From Phytoseiulus persimilis (lineage: Eukaryota > Arthropoda > Arachnida > Mesostigmata > Phytoseiidae), in assembly GCA_037576195.1 (NCBI GenBank), contig CM075101.1:39742001-39806000 (forward strand): DNA of 64,000 nt, written 5' to 3'. The translations under genes were made by a program, and so were the position numbers. Below the pieces are notes generated by a model, which searched no databases, was not told the origin of the DNA, and saw only the letters and a list, made by a program, of their open reading frames with translations. Each line of letters begins with the position of its first letter. Position 1 is the first letter of the stretch. Positions 47,701-57,960 of this stretch are shown here, piece by piece.

Positions 47701-49888
47701 TCAATCACGCGACAAAGAGAATGCGTCGAGACATCGAAGCTGTCGTCCGCGTTAGCAGTCCCACCTGGGGAATGAATAACGTCCCCGTAGGATGGAAAAT
47801 GGCGTCACAAGCCGCGCAAATCATCGAGATTCGAGTGGAGAGTTGAAAGATCAATAGGAGTCGGGCTCGTCGACAACGCGCTGGAGTCTCGATTAGAGAG
47901 AAACGCAGGATTGGAGGTTGCGAAGGACGGAGAGCACGGGATCTGTTACCAGATATTAGGAGACAAGCACTGGGGGCGCTGGAAGAAGACAGGGAGCGAA
48001 TGATGAGCTTGGAATCGCCCTCTCGCTGAAAAGCGACTTCCGGAACGGACCTCATGGGATACGAAGTGTCCATTTCACGATATCAAATGAATGATTCTCC
48101 CGGAGTCTCTCTCATGCTCTTTCACTGAGCAATATCCTCATCGGGTTGAGTTCCGATTGTTACCCCTATGTGAGCGTCCACGAGCCCGAAAATGAGCATA
48201 GAACGAACTGCGCTTTCGTCAGAACACTGGTTGATTCCCCTTCCTTCTTACTTTGAAGTTTCGCGCTTTCTGAATTACAACCCGCAACTTTTTCTATAGA
48301 AGTTCCCCCAAAGCAAGCTTCATCGCGCCAGTTAGGACACAAAGCACGTATACAGGGTGTGATTTGGTTAAAGATGCACTCAACGAATGTTCGCTGTCTT
48401 CCTCAGAACTTACCCCGGTGAAAACTACGCCTTGATGAGATCGTTGACTTCTGGTGGGCCCTTCTCGGCAGCTGCGCAGCAACTGGCGGACGGTAAACTG
48501 GAGCCGACAGTCCACCTCTTGACTGAGGTGGTTTCCTTGATGAAAATGATGATGACAAACCTGCCCCAAAATTGCCAACAGTGTCATAAATGCCAATGCT
48601 CGTCGTCTTGCGATGGAAACCCACCAGAAAACCGAAACGAGAAGCCCGAGAGACCGTCGACGCTTAATCTCTCCGCGTGAGTCGAGTTTGACCCTTGATT
48701 CGAGCGAGTTCGATGCTGGCATCCCTTAGAAGCTCCGAGACATTGTCCGTTGTGGGAGGAAAATTGGAGAAAACTCGAAGCTCCACTCTTCGTCGCAGAG
48801 TTATCGAGCACGCTCCTTTGGATTTCAGATTGTCAGACACCGCAAGCAGCGATCGCGAGCCGAGTCCAACACCGATAACGAAATCCGTTTTCAAAGAGGG
48901 TTTCCTAATCGAGAGGTTTAAACAATCCAGGCAGGACCGTATAGCCACCTGCAGAAGTCACAGCGATATAGCATCTTGTGTATCGGACACCGAACCCGAT
49001 TCTCTCCGAATTTCCGGCGCTTCAACTCCAACTGATGAATTCCGAACCTTACCGAGCTTGTCGCAGATGGCGAGACAGACTGTTTCGAAGCTGGAAAAGC
49101 TGTCACCTGCGTAAGATTTTCCGAACTCACCGTGCTGGTCGAGCGAGCGTTTCTGGGCACTTGAATTTATCTGTTGAACGTTGCTCGTCCGGTTCTTTCT
49201 CGACTCACACACTTCGAACTTCAGGGAAACGGCCGATTCGGGTATCAGCGATCGATGGGAGTCTCAGGGCAGTGGCTGTGATTCGTCGACCGGATCACGC
49301 CGACCTCGAAGTCGAGTCGTGAGTGTTCATTCTACGCGATATCTTTTGCTCTCTCGTCTTGGAAAGAAATCACAAGTTGGAGGACACTCGAAAGTCCATT
49401 CTAATGACGCCCCTTCTCAGAGTTCGGAGTCAATCAGTGCCGGACCTTCCTCATTATCGTCCACCGACACCACGGATTCCTCGCTGCTCTCTGCGAGTCC
49501 CGTCCTTACACAATGGGCCCAGCTCAGCGACGATCCGGTCCGCACGAGCACTCCGGTTCGACTCACAAACTGGACTGGGACCGCTGAGAACCCGAACACA
49601 TCAACGGAAACCAGTGTCTCGTACAAAACCACCAAATCCCACTTCTCGCGCAACGATTCCATCGAGGACTTGGGACCCAGAAAAATCACCCGGCCCTCAA
49701 AACTGGCCATGAAGTTGGAGCGGGAGCGGCTGCAGATGGAGAATCACGAGAAGCGGAAGCCCCTCGAAGAATTGAAGAAGAAATGGCACACACCGTGCGA
49801 TCTGATCCCGAGCGATAACTTCCTGCCTCTGCCCACTCAGACGCGGTTGCGCTGTTCGCCCGAGGTCCCGGCTTCTCCAACGCTCTGA
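44743..49888 (+). CDS. large serine-rich scaffold-like protein, ~12 exons
   Basis: Exons I can place: 44743-44848 (MDSSWSTSTSRKTSLLEDEN), 45423-45665, 46176-46323, 46455-46587, 46706-46898, 47044-47217, 47261-~47320, 47380-47551, 48407-48676, 48730-49110, 49225-49318 and 49367-49888. Splice phases agree from 45423 to the TGA, except that the 47320 donor is weak. The join from exon 1 to 45423 needs one more exon. The protein is about 830 residues, rich in S, R, E, D and T and mostly disordered. A helical CxxC-bearing segment (48407-48676: LTEVVSLMKMMMTNL, CHKCQC) and a charged C-terminal helix (AMKLERERLQMENHEKRKPL) stand out. VIETQTDDE resembles a dynein light chain LC8 binding site. I recognise no family; a cytoplasmic scaffold or cytoskeletal adaptor is an inference. 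Confidence 0.75.
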
Positions 49889-49999
49889 CACCGGGATCGC
49901 GCCCCTGACAAGTTCGAGGGAAGATGTCATGGCGTCGTTCCCGACCCTATCGAGTTCAAAAAGCCGCAGCGCATCTTCCGTCCACACGGCGGGTCTCTG

Positions 50000-50800
50000 G
50001 TCAGCTGACAAACAGCCTGGGAAAGGACGCCCTCATCCCCTCTCTCCCAAGACTCAAATATCTTGTACTTAATTTATTCAAGTGGTTTCATCTTGCGCGG
50101 GCACTCGCAATAGGCGAGCCCCGCAGAGAGGCGAAACGACAGGTATCCTGTATATTCACCATTTGAAGAATCCCTGTGCTCTGTCAGAGTTTCGATATAT
50201 TACATTTCCCTGGAATCGTATGTTATCAGCACGGAAAGAACGAAGTTGTAAAAACTCAAAAATATCCAAGTGTGTTCATTCTTCTTCACATCACTCCATT
50301 TAAACAAGCTCCCGAGGTAGCTTGTGTGGGGAGTTTCGTTCTTTATCTCGCGAAGTCTGAATTCTCTCGCGAATGATCCAACGCTCTCGGACGAGCGTGG
50401 TTCAGCCCGAACCTCGGCGACCACATTTCGCGAATTAGAGTCTGGAGAATGCAGGCTGTCCGGCAAATTAATTCCCAGCACTTCCAATTCCACATCGAAT
50501 CTCTCCGATTTCGAGAACAGTATCAACAAACATCTCTCTTCCGTCGTTGAAACCGTTAAAATCTCATGTAGCGCGGTCAGGTCCTCTAATAAATCCGTGA
50601 GCTCGCCCGGTATAACTCCGAGTCACGGGCTTTTTGTCATTTTGACAGCACGCGCATTCGTTGGTCATTGGGAACAAGGTCACCGAGCGCGCCGGTGTCG
50701 TGGACTCCCCTCTTCCTCGCCAGTGTCTCTCACCGTGTGAATGTCACGCATCCCATGAGGTTTCCATTTTAATCAGGCCGACTCTTGATGAGAGGAACCG
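50000..50800. other. 3' flank, mostly without supported exons
   Basis: The first 350 nt are A/T-richer and probably contain the 3' UTR and polyadenylation region of the preceding gene. A serine-rich plus frame at about 50345-50600 (TLSDERGSARTSATTFRELE, STSNSTSNLSDFENSI) is protein-like but has no start or partner. The minus strand is equally open. Confidence 0.3.
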
Positions 50801-50997
50801 ACAGCTGCGTCCGTCCTGCTCTCTTGCTGCCGTCTGATTGTGTGTGTGTGTCGGTGGGATGGTTGCTCGCTACATATTCTCGGAGAGAATCACCCAAGGC
50901 GGTTCGAGCTGCGGCGTGTCCGGGCCGAGAATACGAAGCGCGGACGCTAGCCGCCCAGCCCACCTTTGTGCAATCTGATCATCATTACACATCAATG

Positions 50998-51308
50998 ACC
51001 TTCGGAAACATCTTGAATCAACTGTCTCCTGACGCAGTGTATGACTGGTTGCTGGCTCATAGCTGGAACGATATCGAGAAGTCAATCCGCAACCGGTCGA
51101 AGCCCCGGAAGAGCCTCCCGCGACAACCGGGTTCCTTTCCCATGGGAGCCCGGTCCCGGAATGGACAAACTTGAAATCTGTGTGCCCTGGCGGCGGAGGG
51201 TTGGATTTTTTCGTGGATCCATCACACCACCGGGATGAAGGAGTACGGTTCGATCTCGACTGTTTGAAGGGAGTTCCCCAGACTCCCAGAAGGGGGGGAG
51301 AGGAATAA
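50998..51308 (+). CDS. unrecognised short gene or 3' end
   Basis: The frame from ATG 50996-50998 encodes SMTFGNILNQLSPDA. The downstream frame, from 51063 after a CTCATAG acceptor-like site, encodes LERYREVNPQPVEAPEEPPA, FLSHGSPVPEWTNL, a GGGG patch and VRFDLDCLKGVPQTP, ending TAA 51306-51308. Both parts have coherent composition and join in phase across a 26-nt GT...AG gap. That is shorter than any other intron I trust here. Without the gap, the first frame continues as VYDWLLAHSWNDIEK, also protein-like. A frameshift, a very short intron or two overlapping exons cannot be distinguished. Confidence 0.35.
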
Positions 51309-52699
51309 AGATCCAGAGCATGCGCGGTCTCTTGTAAGGCGAGCCGTCCGAAGATTCGACGGAGCCCCCTTCGGACTGCTCAAGCAGCCGAAATCGGTTC
51401 GAGTCAGTGGCAGTGATGTACTACCGTCTGCTTCGAGCATCACCGAGTGCCCGCTCGTGAGGTTCCGCTTGAACTTCACTGTTTTCACAAGCTGCCAGTA
51501 GGCGGGCGGGCGGACTGAAGCTGAGATGCGAGAGGTAAGTGTAGAGGGCGAACTCTCCGAGGCTTCAACTACCTACGAACAGCGAAGCAGGCGAACGAAA
51601 GGCTGGCAACGAGCTGGCTGCTCGGCTGCAGTGAATACTCTCCGACCTTTCCGACGCAAATGTGGCGGCGACCACTTGCGGTGCGCCGAAGGTTTTCCTT
51701 TGATTTCTGAACCGGAGCCCTAAGTCGCTTCTCACCCTTTCCTTGGGGAGAGCAGGTGTAAGCGTGTAATGAATGACTTTCGTCTGAATGACTCTTTGGC
51801 TTGCTCTCATCTTCCTCGCCGGCTCTCCTGGAAGCTGCGCCCGTGGAACACTCAATTCTAGTGTAGTTCTTCAGTGAAGAGGAAAATAGCGACTGCGACA
51901 CTATCGCCGAGAGCGGTCGCGATGGCGACTGAGCAATGTCCAACGTCAGATGACTGTTGCAGCGAATAGAGACGATACATTGTGAAGGTAAGCTCGCAAT
52001 CTCGTTACTCTGGGTGAACTCGGCCTCGTGAGGGGGTGGATTATTCGCATGATTCTCGAGAGAGCTGCGAATTCGGATGGAGCGTCGACCTCGAGGCACT
52101 ATGAGTCCATCTCGGTCAAACGACTCCAAAACGCCGTAGAGTGCGCGGTCCGTTGTTACAACGGTCGTGACCCGCGTCATCCCTGATAGATCGTCGTTGT
52201 GAGCCGGTAACAAAAAACGTTTGCCCCAGGCCGACACGGGCTGGTCTGGCCTGTGGCACGAAGGTTGACGTCCGGTTACTGCTGAAATCCAGAGGCCTGG
52301 AGGACCAAGTCCGGTCCTGTGGCAGAGGCACAAGCCCCGAAAGGAGAGCATGGGGGCTATGCTCTTGATGGGAGCGCAAGTGGTGGTTCAGAGCGGCGGT
52401 GATCAGGACCAGCGGCTGCACTCAGACCCCCCGTTAACGATGGTCTGACAACCAATTCTGCTCAATTTCTGTTGCAAACATTGACTGATCCTCGATGCCC
52501 AGGATACACTTCCTCAAACTGCGAAAAATTGACACCTCTACCACGAAAATAATCCCGAGTTGTCGGTCAATGGTTTACGTGGATTCAGTGAGGGTGTTTC
52601 CAGGGAGAATCGCTCCGAGTCACGAGCTGGGGACGTTTTTCCAAATGAAAAAGGATCCGATCGTCGCGTTCCGCTCGTTCGGAGACTTTCCTACTCGAA

Positions 52700-53150
52700 A
52701 GTTTCGACGCTAGGCGGTTCTGGGTTCGAAAAAACCAATCGGGCCAACTGGATCCAAAGAGCTCACGTGGACGACAAACTGAGGCTTTGTGGGGGACCGT
52801 CTCAAATTCGACGCTTTCCATCCATCCGAGAGGGCGCCTCGGTTACTGCGACTCCCCAACGAAACGGCGCTCATCGGACCCCGTGGTTCCCGGGAGGTTG
52901 TACCGTGCTTCCACAGAAAGCACGGTGAAGCGGCGGAGCCAGCGAACGGAGAAGCCAGCGAGGTTCTGGTCTGATCTCCTTCTTGAACTCGTGGAATGCA
53001 TCGAAATGCCCCTCGATCAGATCCGGGATTCGATTTCGACCCCAGGACGACCCGGTCACAAAATACTTCTCCACCTCGAAGAACTCGTCAGCCACGGTGT
53101 GCTTGGTGCCTTGTGGGAACCAGATGATTCGGCTCGTTCTCGGTAGAATC
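52700..53150 (-). CDS. unrecognised gene, two or more exons
   Basis: The upstream frame (about 53150-52925) encodes RIIWFPQGTKHTVADEFFEV, KYFVTGSSWGRNRIPDLIEG and FDAFHEFKKEIRPEP, with GAG/AAG/TTC-rich codon use typical of real exons. After a GTACAAC donor candidate, a frame near 52840-52711 encodes SNLRRSPTKPQFVVHVSSLD, then GFFEPRTA and TAG. The composition is that of a compact globular protein with several aromatic residues. Plus-strand frames overlap but are less ordered. The start codon and family were not identified. Confidence 0.45.
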
Positions 53151-53701
53151 GATCAAGACATTGAACGAGTCCGCCGGGAGAGCGCGTCCTCTTTGTCATG
53201 GCATCGCGGTCTTCGCCGTTGTCGTTGCTGGCCTATAACCCGGCGTGTTTAAGGCTGGCTGAGTTATTTTCTTATGTTTTTCCCTCTCCAAGTGGGCCAG
53301 AGGCTTGCAGTCAACCGGCTCAACGGGTCGGTCGTCCATCCGCTCGTTGCTTCTTTCGTTTGGTCTGGTTACAATAAGTTCGTTCGCCGAGAGAGTGCTG
53401 CCCTCTCGAGAAACTTGCCCAGCTTTGAATAGTTCAATCGTTTTCGCGCACCTCGTAAACTCTGTGGACGATTTGTCATGGATACGGTCTTCGACCACGC
53501 AGATCGCCGTGACGATACATCGGCTTTCCTGCTCTCAGAATGATTCGAGTGTGGCTCTGTGGTTTCTTACCGCTCATGGAACGGTTGGTCTGAAGGTTCT
53601 CGTTAAGGACTAGCGGAGTGAAGGTTAGTGAAGCGTGAACTCTCCAGGAAGCAGGGAAGCATCATTCGATCTCACAAATTCAGAGATGGGGCCTGTGAAT
53701 G

Positions 53702-53717
53702 TTTTTTTTTTTTTTTT
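53702..53717. repeat. T16 homopolymer
   Basis: Sixteen consecutive T about 150 nt upstream of the first FAM184-like coding exon, probably in its 5' intron or leader. Confidence 0.9.
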
Positions 53718-53853
53718 GAGAGAAAACTCTGTTGGTTTGCGGGAACCACGACCCTTAGGGAGCAGGAAGCCGACCTTGGAGTTCCCCCGCGAGGATGCCC
53801 GCCGGGGAACTCACTTTTGTGCTAACTCAGTATTTTGTTCCGCAGATCCCACG

Positions 53854-55809
53854 ATGTCCGCTACTTCGCCCGGCGTGACCCTCGGTGGGACGAGTCTCGC
53901 CGGAGGCTATTCCCCGGAGACCTTTCTCCAGATGAGCAAGAAGATTGCTCAGATGACTCAGGTGATTGGATCAATGCTTCGAGCCGTACTTTCTGTTGGC
54001 ATCTCGGCGGAGAGGAAACTGTGTTTGAAAGCACCTCTGGGGTCTGGTACGGTCCGATTCCAGCGGCGAAGCTCTCTGGAATCGCGGCCTGACTAGCAGA
54101 ACCGGCAATCCAGCGAGTCGGAGGTCTAGCCCAGAAGAACAATGAAGACTTCCAGCTGAGAGAACGCTGCTGCCCTCTGATGTTCGTCGTCGCAGTCGCT
54201 GCTCAAATTTAGAGCCTGTCAATGCCAAAACGATCATTACTCAGTTTGTCTGAGAAGAGCTGGCGACGCCGAGAGCAACCGAGTCGCAGGTGATCCAACG
54301 ATACCGACTGGCATTACCAGTGTTCCGAAACGCTCTCAAAGCAGCTAAAGGCCGATTGAGTGGGCGCAGGATTTATGCAGCCTCACAATAACTCCAGACG
54401 AGAAGAGCTGATCTCGATTAGCGAGCGTCGTTCTCGTGACACAGCAAGGTCGCCCGAGGCACGTTGCATATTCGTTTCTCGCCGTGCGAAGATGGGCGAT
54501 CCTTCGGCTCATCGTTTGGCGAAACGAGATCATGCGAATGGTTGTCGCGATGAGTAACCCTCTCTTCCGCACAGGTCATCTACTCTCTCAACAATAAGAT
54601 CGAAGTTCAGGACTCAGCTCTGCACGCGATGAAAGAGCACTACGAGAGCTCACTGAAAGAGTGCATACACGACGCATCAAACAGAACGAAAAAGAAGGTT
54701 CGTCCCGATGGAAGATGATTCCCGAAGTCCGGAAACAGCATTTGATCGCATCCCGGACTGAAAATGAGATCGGAAGCCCTCGCTCTTGACCAGAACTATC
54801 GTTCCCTTGCAGAGCGATGATGAACTGCGAATTCGTTCGCATGTACACACGCTGGAAAAGAGCCTCCGCAGCGAACGCGAGCGGAACGAGCTCCTCCTCA
54901 AGGAACAAAAGCTCCTCCGCGAACAGATGTCTTCCAGATGGCCAGACCAGAGGCTCACGTCTCTGTTTCAAGAGCTTCGAGGTATTGAGAAGATGATTCG
55001 ATTCCCTCGCTGACAGACACTAGCTCTCCTGTGAGCCATCGACTGATAGATACACACTCGCACCGCAGAAACGAAGACGGATTTCGAGCGGAAACTGGAT
55101 GAGTTCGAACACTTGCATCACGAAATGACCCTCTCGCCGCCGTCGACAGCGACTCCAACTCTCGAAAGAAATCCCCCGGCAGGCGCCAGCTCTGCTTTCC
55201 AGTGAGTCCATTTCACGGAGTTAAGGTCAATGCTCTCGTTAACGGTGGGGTCGAAGGAGAAGCACCGCGCTTGCCAAGGGGATCAGCAGCTTGCCGGGCA
55301 TCCCTGTTGATCGAAACATTCCGAAGAGCATCCAGCTGTGAAGTTCCCACCGGGAGCACCTTCGCTCCGACGGCTCGGAACAAGAGAGCGAGGTGATCAG
55401 GACCATCGGAGAGATCAAACTGGTCTGTCTGAACGGTTCAGCAGCGCCTATCTCGCTGAATATGCGGCCCCTCTCCTTCCAAGCCTGCTTGCCCCACCCC
55501 CACATGTTCTTCGAGGGAAGTTTGCATTCAATCATCCCAAAAGTCTCTGTCACAATTGTTGACTCTGAGAATGCGTGACCAGGTGCATTTACGTGAGCTG
55601 GGCCACGAATGTTTGACCGTGCGTTCCCTGAAGCTGTCCGCCGATGCTCCCTCGGTTCGCATGAATCGGACCCACCCTTGGAGACACAGGATGAACGCAG
55701 TCTTCAGACTTCGTGGAGTAGGCTTCCTGGGATTCCATCTGCTAGAAATGATCCGACCCGAGCTAACGCGTCCAATGCCGCTGAAACATCCCTGAAAGGG
55801 TTCCAATGA
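53854..55809 (+). CDS. FAM184: FAM184-family coiled-coil protein, short form
   Basis: Exons: 53846(ATG 53854)-53961, 54575-54697, 54813-54981, 55069-55201, 55344-55392, 55484-55582 and 55690-55809, all with GT-AG sites and matching phases. The N-terminus FLQMSKKIAQMTQ|VIYSLNNKI closely matches the conserved FAM184A/B start (LKMSKKIAQLTKVIYALN). Coiled-coil segments follow (HVHTLEKSLRSERERNELLL, TKTDFERKLDEFEHLHHEM). Vertebrate FAM184A is over 1,000 residues; this chain stops at about 266, little beyond the conserved N-terminal region. FAM184 proteins are poorly characterised coiled-coil proteins. An acceptor just before the ATG implies a 5' UTR exon. Alternative splicing past the last exon into 56-58 kb is possible. 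Confidence 0.85.
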
Positions 55810-56193
55810 CAACTTGGGAATGAGGCTGCTCACGTACAACCGAGGAAGCGAGAAGCATCGATTGACGGTAGGGTGTGGAATGAGGGGCTTTCTGGAACAG
55901 AAAAGGGCTACAAGGATGTCAGAATGCAAGAAGTGAGACTCTGGGATGGAGCGTCCTCGTAAGAGAGGAGCAGTGCAATGTCTTTCGCAAAATGTAGAAA
56001 TTGAGCTTTCCAAGCTTGCTGAGACAGATAATTGACGCATAGAGGAGGGCCCATGACCGTGCGGCGCTTCATGAACTGTTGCCCGATGGAGACTCAACTG
56101 ACATTCGTATATGAAAAAGCTGATGTCTGACTCTGTGATGGAACTCAAACACCAAACGGCTTATGGAATTTCACGGATTGGAAATTTAGAGAT

Positions 56194-56265
56194 GGCTCGT
56201 TGGTCTAGGGGTATGATTCTCGCTTCGGGTGCGAGAGGTCCCGGGTTCAAATCCCGGACGAGCCC
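56194..56265 (+). tRNA. tRNA-Pro(CGG)
   Basis: This is a complete 72-nt cloverleaf. The acceptor stem GGCTCGT pairs with ACGAGCC. The D-arm contains box A TGGTCTAGGGG. The anticodon stem CTCGC/GCGAG encloses loop TTCGGGT with anticodon CGG (56226-56228), reading proline CCG. The T-arm carries box B GGTTCAAATCC. There is no intron. It lies about 385 nt after the FAM184-like stop, on the same strand, and just upstream of further plus-strand coding frames. It may therefore sit in an intergenic gap or an intron. Confidence 0.97.
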
Positions 56266-56269
56266 TCCG

Positions 56270-56275
56270 TTTTTT
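56270..56275 (+). terminator. RNA polymerase III T-run terminator
   Basis: Six T follow the tRNA discriminator base by a few nucleotides, the normal pol III stop signal. Confidence 0.85.
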
Positions 56276-56298
56276 AAAATCATGATACCGCCCCACAA

Positions 56299-57272
56299 TA
56301 TCGAGAGCCAATAAGCGAAATCTCTCGGCTCCAACCAGGCGAGAGGACATCGGATCCCTTCATGGTTAAAATCAGTTTTGCGGCTTCGGAAGGGTTTTTT
56401 AACATGCGAGCATCTCTCGAGCAAGAGAGAAAAACGTGTAAGACTCCCGAATCTATCGAAACATTTTTGATCATAGTTGAGCTGCGACCTGGTTGAGTGA
56501 TTGAGCCATCATGAATTGATCACGAGCCACCTGCGACTCGATTTTTTGAGAGTTATCGGTGCCCACCAGTTCAGGAATTGAGTTCCTCTCCAAAACTCGG
56601 ATCCAGAAGCTCCCCATATCTCACGGTCTCTTCACATCGAACTTCCCGCCAAGAATACCGATCAGACTCGAATCAGGTCACTCCGGAGTCGCACTCGCGG
56701 GGCAAGCGGCGGCCCTCCAGGCATCAACTCAATCACCGGAGCTTGTACTTGAGCTCTTTTTAAACGACACAATTGAATTATCTGTCGAATCTTCATTCCA
56801 TATTTATTCTGCGCTGAACTGCATGTTGAGATGATCGTAACTGCAGAATTCACCTGCTAAGGATGAGAATCTCACGCAGGGAAAACTGATCTTTCAGCCT
56901 CTCGGAGCAAGCCCTGGCAGCCTACATGAAGCAGAAGTCCAACGAATTCCCCAACAACTTGAAGCCCTCCCTCAGCGATGAGATGCAAATGGCTCTAAAA
57001 TCGAACACTTGCTCATCCGGTAAGCATGACGCTCTAGGCTTCTGTGAGTTCTCGATGAACGATTCACCGAAACCAATTGGAACGAGCTCTCACTGTCAGA
57101 GCAAGCCCCCGAATATCTCCAAGACCGCCCTGAGGCCTCTACCGTGAAAATGGCGGAAGCTCAGAAAACTATTGCTCCGAACGAACGGACCCGAAAACTT
57201 AGAACAACTCATCCATTGATCTGCAGTTCCCGAATTGATCGCGCGCTTCTCGAGCCAAGGGACGAGTCTTGA
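56299..57272 (+). CDS. unrecognised gene, helical/disordered exons
   Basis: Plus-strand pieces: 56299-56435 (ISEISRLQPGERTSDPF, NMRASLEQERKT, donor GTGTAAG); 56560-56763 in one frame (SSPKLGSRSSPYLTVSSHRT) or to 56834 in another; 56898-57018 (LSEQALAAYMKQKSNEFP, donor TCCG|GTAAGC); and 57104-57272 (EQAPEYLQDRPEASTVKMAE, ending at TGA). The last two join in phase. The first two can join in phase only in the less disordered frame. Together they suggest a helical or disordered protein. They could be 3' exons of an alternative, longer FAM184-like transcript, but I see no clear match to the vertebrate C-terminus. Confidence 0.35.
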
Positions 57273-57600
57273 CGAGACACTAGACTCCGAGTTCACCGAA
57301 GAGCCTATAATCGTGAAACACAAGGAGATCAACTTGGTTCGGAACAATCTGCAGCAGGTATGCTTCAAGCTCCCGTTCTCCGCGCTGCACGCACCGCGCA
57401 TGCCTCGCCATCGCTGCTGCCTTGTGTGCTCACTTCAGGCATATGGCAGTATTTTCATTTGCTGGATCACGTTGCGCTTCGAGAGCGATCAGCTGTTCTC
57501 CAGCGTTGTCGGCGACAGTTAGCGGCGGAAACTTCTCACCGACTGCTAGCTTTCACGATTCCATGTGGGGTGCTTTTTTTCCAACGGAATTGAGAGTTTT
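57233..57600 (+). CDS. possible helical exons
   Basis: An acceptor ATCTGCAG precedes a frame reading PELIARFSSQGTSLDETLDS and KHKEINLVRNNLQQ, ending at CAG|GTATGC (57357). After a TTCAG acceptor at 57442, a frame reads IWQYFHLLDHVALRERSAVL and CRRQLAAETSHRLLAF. Both look like amphipathic helices, but the phases I derive do not match, and this stretch overlaps the 3' end of the previous chain. At least one of these readings is wrong. Confidence 0.25.
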
Positions 57601-57960
57601 CATCTGATCCGTGACACCGGTTTTGTGACGAAGAGCTTCCAAGCCGTCATCCAGTTGAGCTTGTATGCTGAGAACGAGATAACTTAAAGGTCTGGAGTTA
57701 AATCGCGAACGTTCGTTCTCAGCGATCAGATGGCGGTCTGGAGCTTGAAGAAGCTGAAAACTCTGAAATTCAGATACTTCGTGAGTCGCCTCAATTTCTG
57801 ACGGCCCGGTGCTCATTTATTTCATTCCCTCGACCTTTATGTTGAACGAACCTTCGTCCAGATGGTTTTGCATAAAGGACCACCCCTTCTCGACAACTGT
57901 GTTTGTACTCCGTGCATTCATCAAAAAGTCCCTAAATAAAGATATTTACAGGGCACTCAA

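Noticed and set aside
55528-56148. 206-codon minus-strand ORF.
   Set aside because: It is antisense to phase-matched FAM184-like exons and has no start context or coherent composition.
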